DNA from: Novosphingobium sp.
GTDB lineage: Bacteria; Pseudomonadota; Alphaproteobacteria; Sphingomonadales; Sphingomonadaceae
DNA: 64,000 nucleotides
NCBI GenBank assembly: GCA_025356575.1
Contig: JANXSP010000099.1
Location: forward strand, 1 to 64,000
Direction of reading: 5' to 3'
Shown here: piece after piece, positions 41,741 to 49,627 of the stretch
Numbering within the stretch: the first letter of the stretch is position 1
Layout: each line of letters starts with the position of its first letter
The notes under the pieces: model-generated
Databases searched by the model: none
Told to the model about the DNA's origin: nothing
Seen by the model: only the letters and a program-made list of their open reading frames with translations
Translations under genes and position numbers: made by a program

Positions 41741-43105
41741 ATGCCGCAGACGCTGTTCGCCAAGATCTGGGAATCGCACCGCGTCGCGGATACCGCCGCG
41801 GGATCGAGCCTGATCGCGGTCGATCGCGTATTCCTGCATGAGCGGACCGGTGCCGCCGCACTGAACGGCATGGTTGCCGCAGGTCGCAGCGTGCGCGATC
41901 CCGCGCGAGTGTTCGCGGTTACCGACCACATCGTCGATACCCGACCCGGCAGGGGCGACGCCACCCTGATGCCCGGCGGGCAGGCCTTCATCACCGAGAC
42001 CCGCGCAGCATGCGCGGCGGCGGGGATCACGCTGTTCGATGTCAACGACCGCGATCAGGGCATCGTCCATGTGATCAGCCCCGAGCTTGGCATCGTCCTG
42101 CCCGGCGCCACGCTCGTCGCGCCCGACAGCCACACCTGCACCCAGGGCGCGTTCGGCGCGCTGGCGTGGGGGATCGGCTCAAGCGAAGCCGAACACGCGA
42201 TGGTCACCGGAACGTTGCGGATGGTTCGGCCCCGGACGATGCGCGTGACCTACACCGGCGCACTGAGCCCAGGGGTCACGGCCAAGGACATGGCGCTGAC
42301 GCTGATCGCGGCGCACGGCGCGGGCGGCGGCGCGGGGCATGTGATCGAGTTCGCGGGCGAAGCGGTGGAGGCGCTCGACATCGAGGCGCGGATGACGCTG
42401 TGCAATATGGCGACCGAATTTGCGGCCGTAACCGCGATCATCGCGCCCGATGCAAAGACGTATGCCGCACTGGCCGGGACGCGCTATGCCCCCGCGGACT
42501 TCGATGCCCCGTATTGGCAGGCTTTGGCGAGCGATGAGGGAGCGGTATTCGACGCCGAGATCGTCATGGATGCCGCGGCAATCGCCCCGATGGTCAGCTG
42601 GGGGACCAGCCCCGAGCAGAGCGTTGCAGTGGGGGCAGTCATCCCGCAAGGACCCCAGCGCGCGCACGACTATATCGGGCTGGCCGCGGGTGAGCGTCTG
42701 GCCGGGACGCCAATCGACGCGGCATTCATCGGCAGCTGCACCAACGCCCGCTTGTCCGACTTGCGCCGTGCCGCCGCGATATTGAAGGGTCGCCGCATCG
42801 CGCCGGGCATCCGCTCCGCGCTCGTCGTCCCCGGCAGTTCCGCGGTGCGCCGGGCCGCCGAGGCCGAAGGGCTCGACCGGGTGTTTACCGACGCCGGGTT
42901 CGAATGGCGGGAAAGCGGCTGCTCGCTGTGCTTTTACGCGGGCGGCGAGGGCTTTGCCCCCGGCAGCCGCACGATCAGCAGCACCAACCGCAACTTCGAA
43001 GGCCGCCAGGGCCCGGGCATCCGCACGCACATCGCCAGCCCCGAAACCGTCGCCGCCAGCGCGATCGCCGGGGTGATCGCCGATCCGCGAGATTATACGC
43101 CATGA
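41741..43105 (+). CDS. Aconitase-family isomerase/hydratase, large subunit (LeuC-like)
   Basis: This 454-residue protein shows all three [4Fe-4S] Cys ligands in LeuC positions: Cys333 (IGSCTN), Cys394 and Cys397 (GCSLCFY), plus DSHTCTQGAFGALAWGIG and the SSTNRNFEGRQG block. Aconitase-superfamily enzymes add or remove water across hydroxy-diacids, e.g. isopropylmalate, citraconate or dimethylmaleate. Paired with the small subunit in a catabolic operon, it more likely hydrates an alkylated maleate than makes leucine. The Shine-Dalgarno is weak. Confidence 0.9.
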   Translation: MPQTLFAKIWESHRVADTAAGSSLIAVDRVFLHERTGAAALNGMVAAGRSVRDPARVFAVTDHIVDTRPGRGDATLMPGGQAFITETRAACAAAGITLFDVNDRDQGIVHVISPELGIVLPGATLVAPDSHTCTQGAFGALAWGIGSSEAEHAMVTGTLRMVRPRTMRVTYTGALSPGVTAKDMALTLIAAHGAGGGAGHVIEFAGEAVEALDIEARMTLCNMATEFAAVTAIIAPDAKTYAALAGTRYAPADFDAPYWQALASDEGAVFDAEIVMDAAAIAPMVSWGTSPEQSVAVGAVIPQGPQRAHDYIGLAAGERLAGTPIDAAFIGSCTNARLSDLRRAAAILKGRRIAPGIRSALVVPGSSAVRRAAEAEGLDRVFTDAGFEWRESGCSLCFYAGGEGFAPGSRTISSTNRNFEGRQGPGIRTHIASPETVAASAIAGVIADPRDYTP

Positions 43106-43701
43106 CCCCGTTTACCACCCTCACCAGTATCGTAGTGCCGCTGCTGCGCGACAATATCGACACCGACACGATCATCCCCAGCCGCGAGATGCGCAGCACC
43201 GGTCGCACCGGGCTCGCGGACGGCCTGTTCGCCCCTTGGCGTTATGTCGAGGCCCGCGTGCCCGATCCGGCGTTCACGCTCAACCAGCCCGCGTTTGCGC
43301 GCGCCGCGATCCTTGCCAGCGGGGCCAACTTCGGCTGCGGATCGAGCCGCGAACATGCGGTCTGGGCGCTGAGCGAATGGGGCATCCGCGCGGTGATCGC
43401 GACCAGTTTCGCGCCGATTTTCGCGGGCAACTGCGTGCGTAACGGGGTGCTGGCAGTGGTGCTGGAGCGCGATGCGATCGCGGCGCTGGCGGGGCACGAA
43501 ACACGGATCGACCTGGCGGCACAGACCGTCAGCGCCGGCGCCGCGTCGTGGGCGTTCGCCATCGATCCCGAGAGCAAGAGCATGCTGCTCGAGGGCTTGG
43601 ACGCGATCGACCTGACGCTGAAGTCGCGCGCCGCAATCGACGCGTGGACCGCGCAGGACCGCACCCTGCGCCCATGGGTCTATCTGGAGCGCGCCGCATG
43701 A
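43102..43701 (+). CDS. Aconitase-family small subunit (LeuD-like)
   Basis: This 199-residue swivel-domain subunit has DNIDTDTIIPSREM (17-30), NFGCGSSREHA (76-86) and FAPIFAGNCVRNGVL, matching LeuD. It completes the active site of the large subunit encoded just before, with the ATG overlapping its stop (ATGA). Its catabolic-operon setting, next to an HMG-CoA-lyase-like enzyme and a CoA-transferase, suggests a hydroxy-alkyl-diacid product. Confidence 0.92.
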   Translation: MTPFTTLTSIVVPLLRDNIDTDTIIPSREMRSTGRTGLADGLFAPWRYVEARVPDPAFTLNQPAFARAAILASGANFGCGSSREHAVWALSEWGIRAVIATSFAPIFAGNCVRNGVLAVVLERDAIAALAGHETRIDLAAQTVSAGAASWAFAIDPESKSMLLEGLDAIDLTLKSRAAIDAWTAQDRTLRPWVYLERAA

Positions 43702-44615
43702 CCGCCATTCTCGTGTCCGAGGTCGGCCCACGCGACGGGCTCCAGTCGATCGACCGGGTGATGCCGCTGACCGCCAAGCAGGCGTGGATCGCGGCCGAGG
43801 CTGCTTCCGGCGTGCGCGAGATCGAGGTTGGGAGCTTCGTGCCGCCCGCCCTCCTCCCGCAGATGGCCGATACCGCCGCGCTGGTCGAATTCGCGCTGAC
43901 GATCCCGGGACTCAACGTCGTCGCGCTGGTGCCCAACGCCAAGGGTGCCGCGCTGGCGGCGGCGGCGGGGGTCCACGCGATGAGCGTGCCGTTCTCGATG
44001 AGCGAGACGCATTCGCTGCGCAACGTTCGCAAGGACCACCCCGTCATGCTCGCCGAGATCGCCGAGATCGCGCGGATCGCCAAGGCGGCGGGAAGCCACT
44101 TCGCGGTCGGGCTATCGACCGCGTTCGGGTGTACGATCGAGGGTGCGGTGCCCGAGGCGCAGGTCGTCCGGCTCGCGGTCGCCGCGGCGGAGGCCGGGGC
44201 GCAGGAGTTCAGCCTGTCGGACACCACGGGATACGCCGATCCAGCGCAAGTCCGCCGCCTGATCCGCGCCGTCCGTGCCGAGGTCGGCGATTTGCTGACC
44301 ACGCTCCACCTCCACAACACCCGCGGGCTGGGGCTGGCCAACGCGCTGGCGGGGCTGGACGAGGGGATCACCACGCTCGATGCTTCGCTCGGCGGGCTTG
44401 GCGGTTGCCCGTTCGCGCCGGGGGCCTCGGGCAACCTGGTGACCGAGGATCTGGTGCTGATGCTCAACGCGATGGGCTACGACACCGGGATCGACCTCGC
44501 CGCGCTGCTCGAAGTGCGCAAGATCGTGGCCGAAGCGCTGCCGGACGAACCGCTGTACGGCTTCACCCCCGACGCCGGGCCGATGCTGGATTACGCAGAA
44601 CGGGCCGCGCGATGA
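43698..44615 (+). CDS. HMG-CoA lyase-like enzyme
   Basis: This 305-residue protein has the HMGL signature: EVGPRDGLQ (Arg12, Asp13), HLHNTRG (His204, His206), and GGCPFAPGASGN with the loop Cys at 237. HMGL-type lyases cleave 3-hydroxy-3-carboxyl acyl-CoA substrates to an acyl-CoA and a keto acid. Between LeuCD-like and a CaiB CoA-transferase, it may cleave a branched hydroxydiacyl-CoA formed by hydration and CoA transfer. The start overlaps the LeuD-like stop (ATGA). Real HMG-CoA as substrate (leucine pathway) is possible but the context differs. Confidence 0.92.
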   Translation: MTAILVSEVGPRDGLQSIDRVMPLTAKQAWIAAEAASGVREIEVGSFVPPALLPQMADTAALVEFALTIPGLNVVALVPNAKGAALAAAAGVHAMSVPFSMSETHSLRNVRKDHPVMLAEIAEIARIAKAAGSHFAVGLSTAFGCTIEGAVPEAQVVRLAVAAAEAGAQEFSLSDTTGYADPAQVRRLIRAVRAEVGDLLTTLHLHNTRGLGLANALAGLDEGITTLDASLGGLGGCPFAPGASGNLVTEDLVLMLNAMGYDTGIDLAALLEVRKIVAEALPDEPLYGFTPDAGPMLDYAERAAR

Positions 44616-45793
44616 TCGGGCCGACCCCGCTCGCCGGCCTTCGCGTGATCGAGTTCACGCACATGGTGATGGGGCCCACGGTGGGCCACATCCTTGCCGG
44701 ACTCGGCGCAGAAGTCACCCGGGTCGAGCCGATCGGCGGCGACGCGACACGGCGGCTGCTAGGCTCGGGCGCGGGCTATTTTCCGATGTACAACCGCGGC
44801 AAGGCCTCGATCTGCCTCGATCTCAAAAGCGCGGATGGGCTGACTGTGGCGCAGGACCTCTGCGCCAGCGCCGACATCCTGGTCGAGAACTTTCGCCCCG
44901 GCGCGCTGGGCCGGCTCGGGCTGGGCTACGATGCGCTCGCCGCCGCAAACCCGCGGCTGATCTATTGCAGCGAAAAGGGCTTTCTTCCCGGCCCGTACGA
45001 GAACCGCACCGCACTCGACGAGGTCGCTCAGATGATGGGCGGGCTCGCCTACATGACGGGGCCGCCGGGCCAGCCGCTGCGCGCGGGCGCCAGCGTGATC
45101 GACGTGACGGGAGGCATGTTCGGGGTAATCGGGGTGCTCGCCGCGCTCGAGGAACGCCACCGCACCGGGCGCGGGCAAAAGGTCGTCGCCAGCCTGTTCG
45201 AGACGACTGCCTACCTCGTCGGCCAACACATGGCGCAGTTCGCGGTGACCGGAAAACCCGCCGCGCCGATGCCCGCGCGCGTCTCCGCCTGGGCGATCTA
45301 CGACGTGTTCCAGACCCGCGACGAGCCGGTGTTCATCGGCGTGGTCACCGACGCGCTGTGGGAGAAGTTCTGCGCGCTGTTCAGCTTGGACGAACTGTGG
45401 GCCGACCGGTCGATCCGCGCCAACAACGCGCGGGTCATGGCGCGCGAGCGCATCCTCCCCCCGATCCGCGCGCTGATCGCGCAGATGACCCGCGCCGAGG
45501 TAATCGCCAAGCTGGACGGGACCGGGATGCCGTTTGCTGCGATCGGGCGGCCCGAGGATCTGTTCGCCGATCCGCATCTGGCCACCGGCGGGCTCGAACC
45601 GGTGACGCTCGACGATGGCCGGGCGACGCAGCTTCCGACGATTCCGCTCGAGATGGATGGCAAGCGCCCGGGCGGCGCCAGCACCCTGCCACGCGCGGGC
45701 GCCGATGCGCGCCGGGTGCTGGCCGGGCTGGGCTACGACAACGACAGGATCGCCGCGCTGATCGCCAGCGGCGCAGTGGAGGAAAGCACATGA
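44612..45793 (+). CDS. Class III (CaiB/BaiF) CoA-transferase 3
   Basis: This 393-residue family III CoA-transferase has GAEVTRVEPIGGD, VENFRPGALGRLG and the catalytic Asp at about 164 in VIDVTGG. It presumably makes the CoA thioester of the hydroxydiacid formed by the LeuCD-like isomerase, for cleavage by the HMGL-like enzyme. It starts in the HMGL stop (ATGA) and its stop overlaps the VOC ATG (ATGA), so all five genes are tightly coupled. Confidence 0.92.
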   Translation: MIGPTPLAGLRVIEFTHMVMGPTVGHILAGLGAEVTRVEPIGGDATRRLLGSGAGYFPMYNRGKASICLDLKSADGLTVAQDLCASADILVENFRPGALGRLGLGYDALAAANPRLIYCSEKGFLPGPYENRTALDEVAQMMGGLAYMTGPPGQPLRAGASVIDVTGGMFGVIGVLAALEERHRTGRGQKVVASLFETTAYLVGQHMAQFAVTGKPAAPMPARVSAWAIYDVFQTRDEPVFIGVVTDALWEKFCALFSLDELWADRSIRANNARVMARERILPPIRALIAQMTRAEVIAKLDGTGMPFAAIGRPEDLFADPHLATGGLEPVTLDDGRATQLPTIPLEMDGKRPGGASTLPRAGADARRVLAGLGYDNDRIAALIASGAVEEST

Positions 45794-46404
45794 AAGCAGC
45801 TATCGTCGCAGGGTTCGCGATTGCGGGATTGACCCTGAGCGCAAACGCCGACGCGCGGACGGCGCGTCGTCCGGTGGTTGCGGAGCATCCCGCGCCGCCG
45901 CATGCCTCGCCCGGCGTGACCGCGCCCACGGTGCGCCTGCCGACCGACGTGCGCCGCACCACGATCATCGTGCGGAGCATGGAAAACAGCCTCAAGCTCT
46001 ACCGCGACGTGATCGGGATGAAGGTCAACTACGATGCGGTGGTCGAAACCTCGGGCGTAGCGCTGCCCGCGGGCGCGCCGGGGGCCAAGACGCGGCTCGT
46101 GCTGCTCAACGCCAACGATCCGTTCGTCGGCTGGATCGGATTGATGGAGTGGCTCACCCCGCCGATCCCCGCGGGCGAGTACCCCAAGCGGATGGGCCCG
46201 GGCGGGGTGGTGATCGTGATGAACACTGACGATGTCGACGGCCGCTGCGCCCTGGCGCGAACGGTTCCGGGGGTGACGATGACGTCCGAGGCCCGGATGC
46301 AGGAATACCCCGGCCGCAATGGCGCGCCGCCGATCAAGGTGCGCGGGTGCAATTTCTTCGATCCCGACGGGGTTCTGATCGAGATGAACCAGTTGCTGCG
46401 CTAG
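45790..46404 (+). CDS. Exported VOC (glyoxalase-fold) protein
   Basis: This 204-residue protein has a signal peptide (MKAAIVAGFAIAGLTLSANADA) followed by one VOC domain from about 54: RRTTIIVRSMENSLKLYRDVIGM, then GCNFFDPDGVLIEMNQ. The final Glu and the conserved N-terminal His/Gln-type ligand positions suggest a metal site, but these were not assigned. Export is rare for VOC enzymes, so it probably acts in the periplasm on a compound before uptake. It is the last gene in this operon. Confidence 0.83.
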   Translation: MKAAIVAGFAIAGLTLSANADARTARRPVVAEHPAPPHASPGVTAPTVRLPTDVRRTTIIVRSMENSLKLYRDVIGMKVNYDAVVETSGVALPAGAPGAKTRLVLLNANDPFVGWIGLMEWLTPPIPAGEYPKRMGPGGVVIVMNTDDVDGRCALARTVPGVTMTSEARMQEYPGRNGAPPIKVRGCNFFDPDGVLIEMNQLLR

Positions 46405-46566
46405 GCAGGGAACAATGTCTCGACGGGCGCGGCTGCGCCGCTGCTCGACACGAACGGGGTAGGAGCGGGGGAGCAAGCCAACCCGCAAAGGATTTCCGAA
46501 CCTATCCCCGTTCGGAGTGAGATGGTTGCCCGGATTGCAGGGTCGCAGCGCGCTGGCCGAAAGCCC

Positions 46567-46932
46567 CTACTCGCGCGCCAGTTTCTCCACCCAGTCCTGC
46601 ACCGGCGGGTCGGCGGCTTCCAGCGCCTCGACCTCCTGCTGGTAGCCGCGCATGATCCGGGCGATATAGGCCTTGGTCGCCACCCCGCGTTCATAGCCCG
46701 CGGCGGTATCGGGCACATATTCCTCGATCGCCCGGCGCTCGAGCGAGCCCCCCGCTTCGAGCAGACGCTCCACCGTATCGAGCCGTTCGCGCAGCACCGA
46801 AACTTCCGAGGCCAGCGCGGTTGCCAGCGAAAGCAGGCGGTCGATTGCGGGATCATCGAAATATTCGGGCCGCTTGCCCTTGGCGCGTTTGCCCGCGCGC
46901 GCGATCCAGTCGAGCGGAGCGTCGTCACTCAC
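46567..46932 (-). CDS. Small uncharacterised protein
   Basis: This 121-residue, Glu/Ala-rich protein has no recognised family. A helical, coiled-coil-like stretch (around residues 30-65) contains LLSLATALASEVSVLRERLD (30-49), then a YVPDTAAGYERG linker and a YIARIMRGYQQEVEALE helix. GTG 46932 overlaps the methyltransferase stop (GTGA), so it is co-translated and could form a complex with it. It is too small for a typical enzyme. A subunit or chaperone role is speculation. Confidence 0.72.
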   Translation of the reverse strand: MSDDAPLDWIARAGKRAKGKRPEYFDDPAIDRLLSLATALASEVSVLRERLDTVERLLEAGGSLERRAIEEYVPDTAAGYERGVATKAYIARIMRGYQQEVEALEAADPPVQDWVEKLARE

Positions 46933-48143
46933 GCGGCGGCAACCTGCGCCAGCGGCTTCCATGCGCCATAGGCGTTCCACACCGCGGCGCGGCCGTAATC
47001 CTCCGCCTCGCCGCTCGGCGCATCGGGGAAGATCGTCCGGTCGACGACCGCGCGCACCCCGACTTCGAACTGCGCATCGCGCGGGAAGCCGGCACGCGCG
47101 ATCACGTCCTTGAGGTCGAAAGCGTGCATCGAGGACCAGAACGGCTCGTTGTTGTTGAACGCATCCCAGTCGCGCATGAACTGCTCGTAAAGCGGCATCG
47201 CGTCCGAATATTCGGGCTGTTCGATGTGGAATATCAGCCCGCCCGGCGCGAGCACGCGGCTCGCCTCACCCAGCACCTTCGGCAGCGCCTTGCCCGAAAG
47301 TTCGTGGAGGAACATGGTGGTCTGGACCCAGTCGAAATAGCCATCGGGCCAGCGCGAGAGGTCCTCGCCAGAAGCCTGGACGAAACGGATGTTCTTCACC
47401 CCCAAGCCCGCCGCGCGCGCCGCGCCGTAGCGCAGCGAAGCGCCCGCGGTGTCGATCGCGATGACCTCGGCATCGGGAAACGCCTGCGCGATCGGCAGCG
47501 CATTGTGGCCGACCGTGGCCCCGATATCGAGGATGCGCTTCGGCCGGAAATCGGGGTGCGCCCGCTTCGCCCACTCGGCCACCGCCGCGCCGCCGCCGTC
47601 GTTGAGCGCGCCCATCGCGCCGCCGGTGGTGGCGAAAATCCCGACATCGTAATTCGCGCCCGCAGCGACATCGCCCGCGCGCTCTTCGGTATGGTACCCG
47701 CCAGGCTGGCAGTGGATATCGACCGCGGTCTGGTAATGCGGCTGCGCCACCGCGGGATCGAGCTCGAGTTGCCCCGAATGCGCGTTGAATTGGCGCGCCA
47801 GCGCGTCGAGCTGGTCGAGTTGGCGCAGCGTCGTCTGGCGCCCGTTATGCTGGCGCAGCTCCATCGAATTGCGCTTGAGCGCCGACCACATCCGGTGCCA
47901 CGGATCGCGGTTCATCGCCTTGCGGATTTCGTTGCGGTGCTGCGGATCGCGGCCATGTTCGGCGCGGAACGCGGGCAGCACGCGCTTTTCGTAAGCCAGC
48001 TTGTTACCCGCGCCGATCGTGCCTGACAGGTACCGATTGAAATTGGCGAGGAAGTTGAAACGCGCCGCTTCGTCGTGATCGACCCGCGGCATCATCGGAT
48101 GGCGAGTCAGCGCGGTGTAGGGCGGCGGTACTTCCTGGGTCAT
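46929..48143 (-). CDS. SAM-dependent methyltransferase with long N-terminal extension
   Basis: This 404-residue protein has a class I methyltransferase Rossmann fold from about 200: ILDIGATVGHNALPIA (motif I), EVIAIDTAGASL, LSRWPDGYFDWVQT and EASRVLAPGGLIFH. The first 200 residues, with HWEYXT-like helical content, are not part of the core fold. An operator lies 15 bp upstream of the ATG at 48143. It may methylate or demethylate a pathway intermediate; the acceptor is unknown. Confidence 0.86.
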   Translation of the reverse strand: MTQEVPPPYTALTRHPMMPRVDHDEAARFNFLANFNRYLSGTIGAGNKLAYEKRVLPAFRAEHGRDPQHRNEIRKAMNRDPWHRMWSALKRNSMELRQHNGRQTTLRQLDQLDALARQFNAHSGQLELDPAVAQPHYQTAVDIHCQPGGYHTEERAGDVAAGANYDVGIFATTGGAMGALNDGGGAAVAEWAKRAHPDFRPKRILDIGATVGHNALPIAQAFPDAEVIAIDTAGASLRYGAARAAGLGVKNIRFVQASGEDLSRWPDGYFDWVQTTMFLHELSGKALPKVLGEASRVLAPGGLIFHIEQPEYSDAMPLYEQFMRDWDAFNNNEPFWSSMHAFDLKDVIARAGFPRDAQFEVGVRAVVDRTIFPDAPSGEAEDYGRAAVWNAYGAWKPLAQVAAA

Positions 48144-48155
48144 CGGCTCACTCGC

Positions 48156-48171
48156 AATTGTCCGGACAATT
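48156..48171 (-). promoter_or_regulatory. Operator AATTGTCCGGACAATT upstream of methyltransferase gene
   Basis: A perfect 16-bp palindrome ends 12 bp before the methyltransferase ATG. TTGACA on the minus strand (48192-48197) lies 17 bp from GCAAAT, which abuts the operator. Repressor binding would cover the transcription start. Confidence 0.82.
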
Positions 48172-48290
48172 TGCCGCCACGCCGGGACTTTTGTCAAGCG
48201 AAGCGGTGCTGGGAGCGGCGCGAATTTTGCCGGCGATGCCGGCGCGGCGGCCAGGAAGAACGAACCCCGCTCTGCCGGAAACCCGGCAAC

Positions 48291-48998
48291 CTAGTTGAGG
48301 ATGTTCACCGCGCGCGCCGCCACCAGCGCCAGCGTGAGCAGCGAAATGGCCGATTCCGCCATCATCAACATCTTGGCCCGGTCCGAAAGCGGCATGGTGT
48401 CGGTCGGCGAAAAGGCGGTGGCATTGGTGAACGAAAGATAGAGATAATCGGGAAAGCCGGGCGACCAGTCCTCGCATCCCTTGAGCGTCATCTGCGGAAA
48501 CAGGAAATCATCCTCGCCGACAGGGGTGATCCCTTTGGACGCCGGCCCCCCCCGATCGATGCTCCAATACCACAGCGCGAAGGCGATGACGTTGGTTGCC
48601 CAGATGTTGAGCGCGTCGAGCAGCAGCGTCTGTCCGGGCGCGCCGAGATGCCCGACGAGCAGCTGGCGCACCAGCAGCAGCAGCGACCCGAAGTTCATGA
48701 TCGTCACCAGCGCGGTCAGGAGCAAGGCCAGCCGGCGGATCCATCGCCGCTGCCGCGCGATCCGCTGCCAGTGATGATCTTCGGCGGCTTCGCGAACCAG
48801 CCCCTGGGTCCACGCCGTCGCAAACGACAGCGGCGCAAGCAGTGCGAATTCCAGCGCCGGAGCAAGCCATCGCGGCCCCAGGGTCAACTTGTTGATGATC
48901 AGGAGCTGCAGCGCCCCGATGACGACGACCGAGGCGCGCGCGAACCAGAAATCCAGCGCGTGCGTGTGAATGGCCTTGAGATGCGCGCTCATCGGCAT
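48291..48998 (-). CDS. Multi-pass membrane protein of unknown function
   Basis: This 235-residue inner-membrane protein has about five hydrophobic helices and a C-terminal segment PDYLYLSFTNATAFSPTDTMPLS before the last helix. The SFT-x-x-x-x-F-x-x-x-D pattern recalls DUF1345 membrane proteins, or the pore loop of two-helix channels, but no family assignment is secure. ATG 48998 or 48992 are both possible. It is separated by 147 bp from the methyltransferase operator and is likely independent. Confidence 0.7.
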   Translation of the reverse strand: MPMSAHLKAIHTHALDFWFARASVVVIGALQLLIINKLTLGPRWLAPALEFALLAPLSFATAWTQGLVREAAEDHHWQRIARQRRWIRRLALLLTALVTIMNFGSLLLLVRQLLVGHLGAPGQTLLLDALNIWATNVIAFALWYWSIDRGGPASKGITPVGEDDFLFPQMTLKGCEDWSPGFPDYLYLSFTNATAFSPTDTMPLSDRAKMLMMAESAISLLTLALVAARAVNILN

Positions 48999-49138
48999 TC
49001 CAGTCCATTGTTCGGGCGCCCCACGACCGGGGCCCGCGTGTAGCCGATCCCCGGCAGCGCAACAAGCTGGGCCGCCAACTTTGCGCGGCGATGCGCGCCG
49101 GATATACCTGGGCCGGCGACACCGCGCAGCGAGGTAGG

Positions 49139-49528
49139 ATGAGGATGGCACGCAGCCGGACAAGAGTGTTCTTCGATGGCGGCTGCCGTCCCAACCCCGG
49201 ACGGATCGAAGTGGCGGTGGTGGTGGCGGGCGTAACGCATCTGTTCGACGATCTGGGACACGGCACGAATACGGACGCGGAGTGGATGGCGCTGATCCGC
49301 GCGGCGGAATTGGCCCGTTCGCTGGGACTGCGCGATGTGGAACTGGTCGGTGACGCTCTTGGGATAATTCGGGAAGCGAACTCCATCTTGCGCGAAGGTC
49401 ACGCGCGACCCGGCCACTCGAGCAGCTTTCTGAAAGCGACGCTTCGGGCCCCGCCGGCCAGGGTCCGCTGGGTCCGCCGCGCGCAGAATCTGGCGGGGAT
49501 CGCGCTGGCCGCGCGGCATCCCCGTTAG
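49139..49528 (+). CDS. RNase H-fold protein
   Basis: This protein of about 129 residues has the RNase H pattern: RVFFDGGCRPNPG with the first Asp, TDAEWMALIRAAELA with the catalytic Glu, and VELVGDALGIIREANS with the second Asp. It resembles short RNase HI-like/reverse-transcriptase-RNase H-type proteins but lacks an obvious fourth acidic residue. Starts 49139 and 49145 are both plausible (GAGG upstream). It sits beside cls with no operon link to the catabolic genes. Confidence 0.78.
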   Translation: MRMARSRTRVFFDGGCRPNPGRIEVAVVVAGVTHLFDDLGHGTNTDAEWMALIRAAELARSLGLRDVELVGDALGIIREANSILREGHARPGHSSSFLKATLRAPPARVRWVRRAQNLAGIALAARHPR

Positions 49529-49627
49529 CGCTGCATCGGCAAAGCTCGCGGCCGTGGCGGTCGCGCCCGTTCGCCGCCAGCATTTGGCCTGCTGCCTGCC
49601 TCCGCATAAGGCGCTATAACCGGGCCC

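Noticed and set aside
41741-43701. leuCD for leucine biosynthesis
   Set aside because: There is no leuA or leuB nearby; the genes sit in a catabolic operon with CoA-transferase and HMGL-like genes under an operator.
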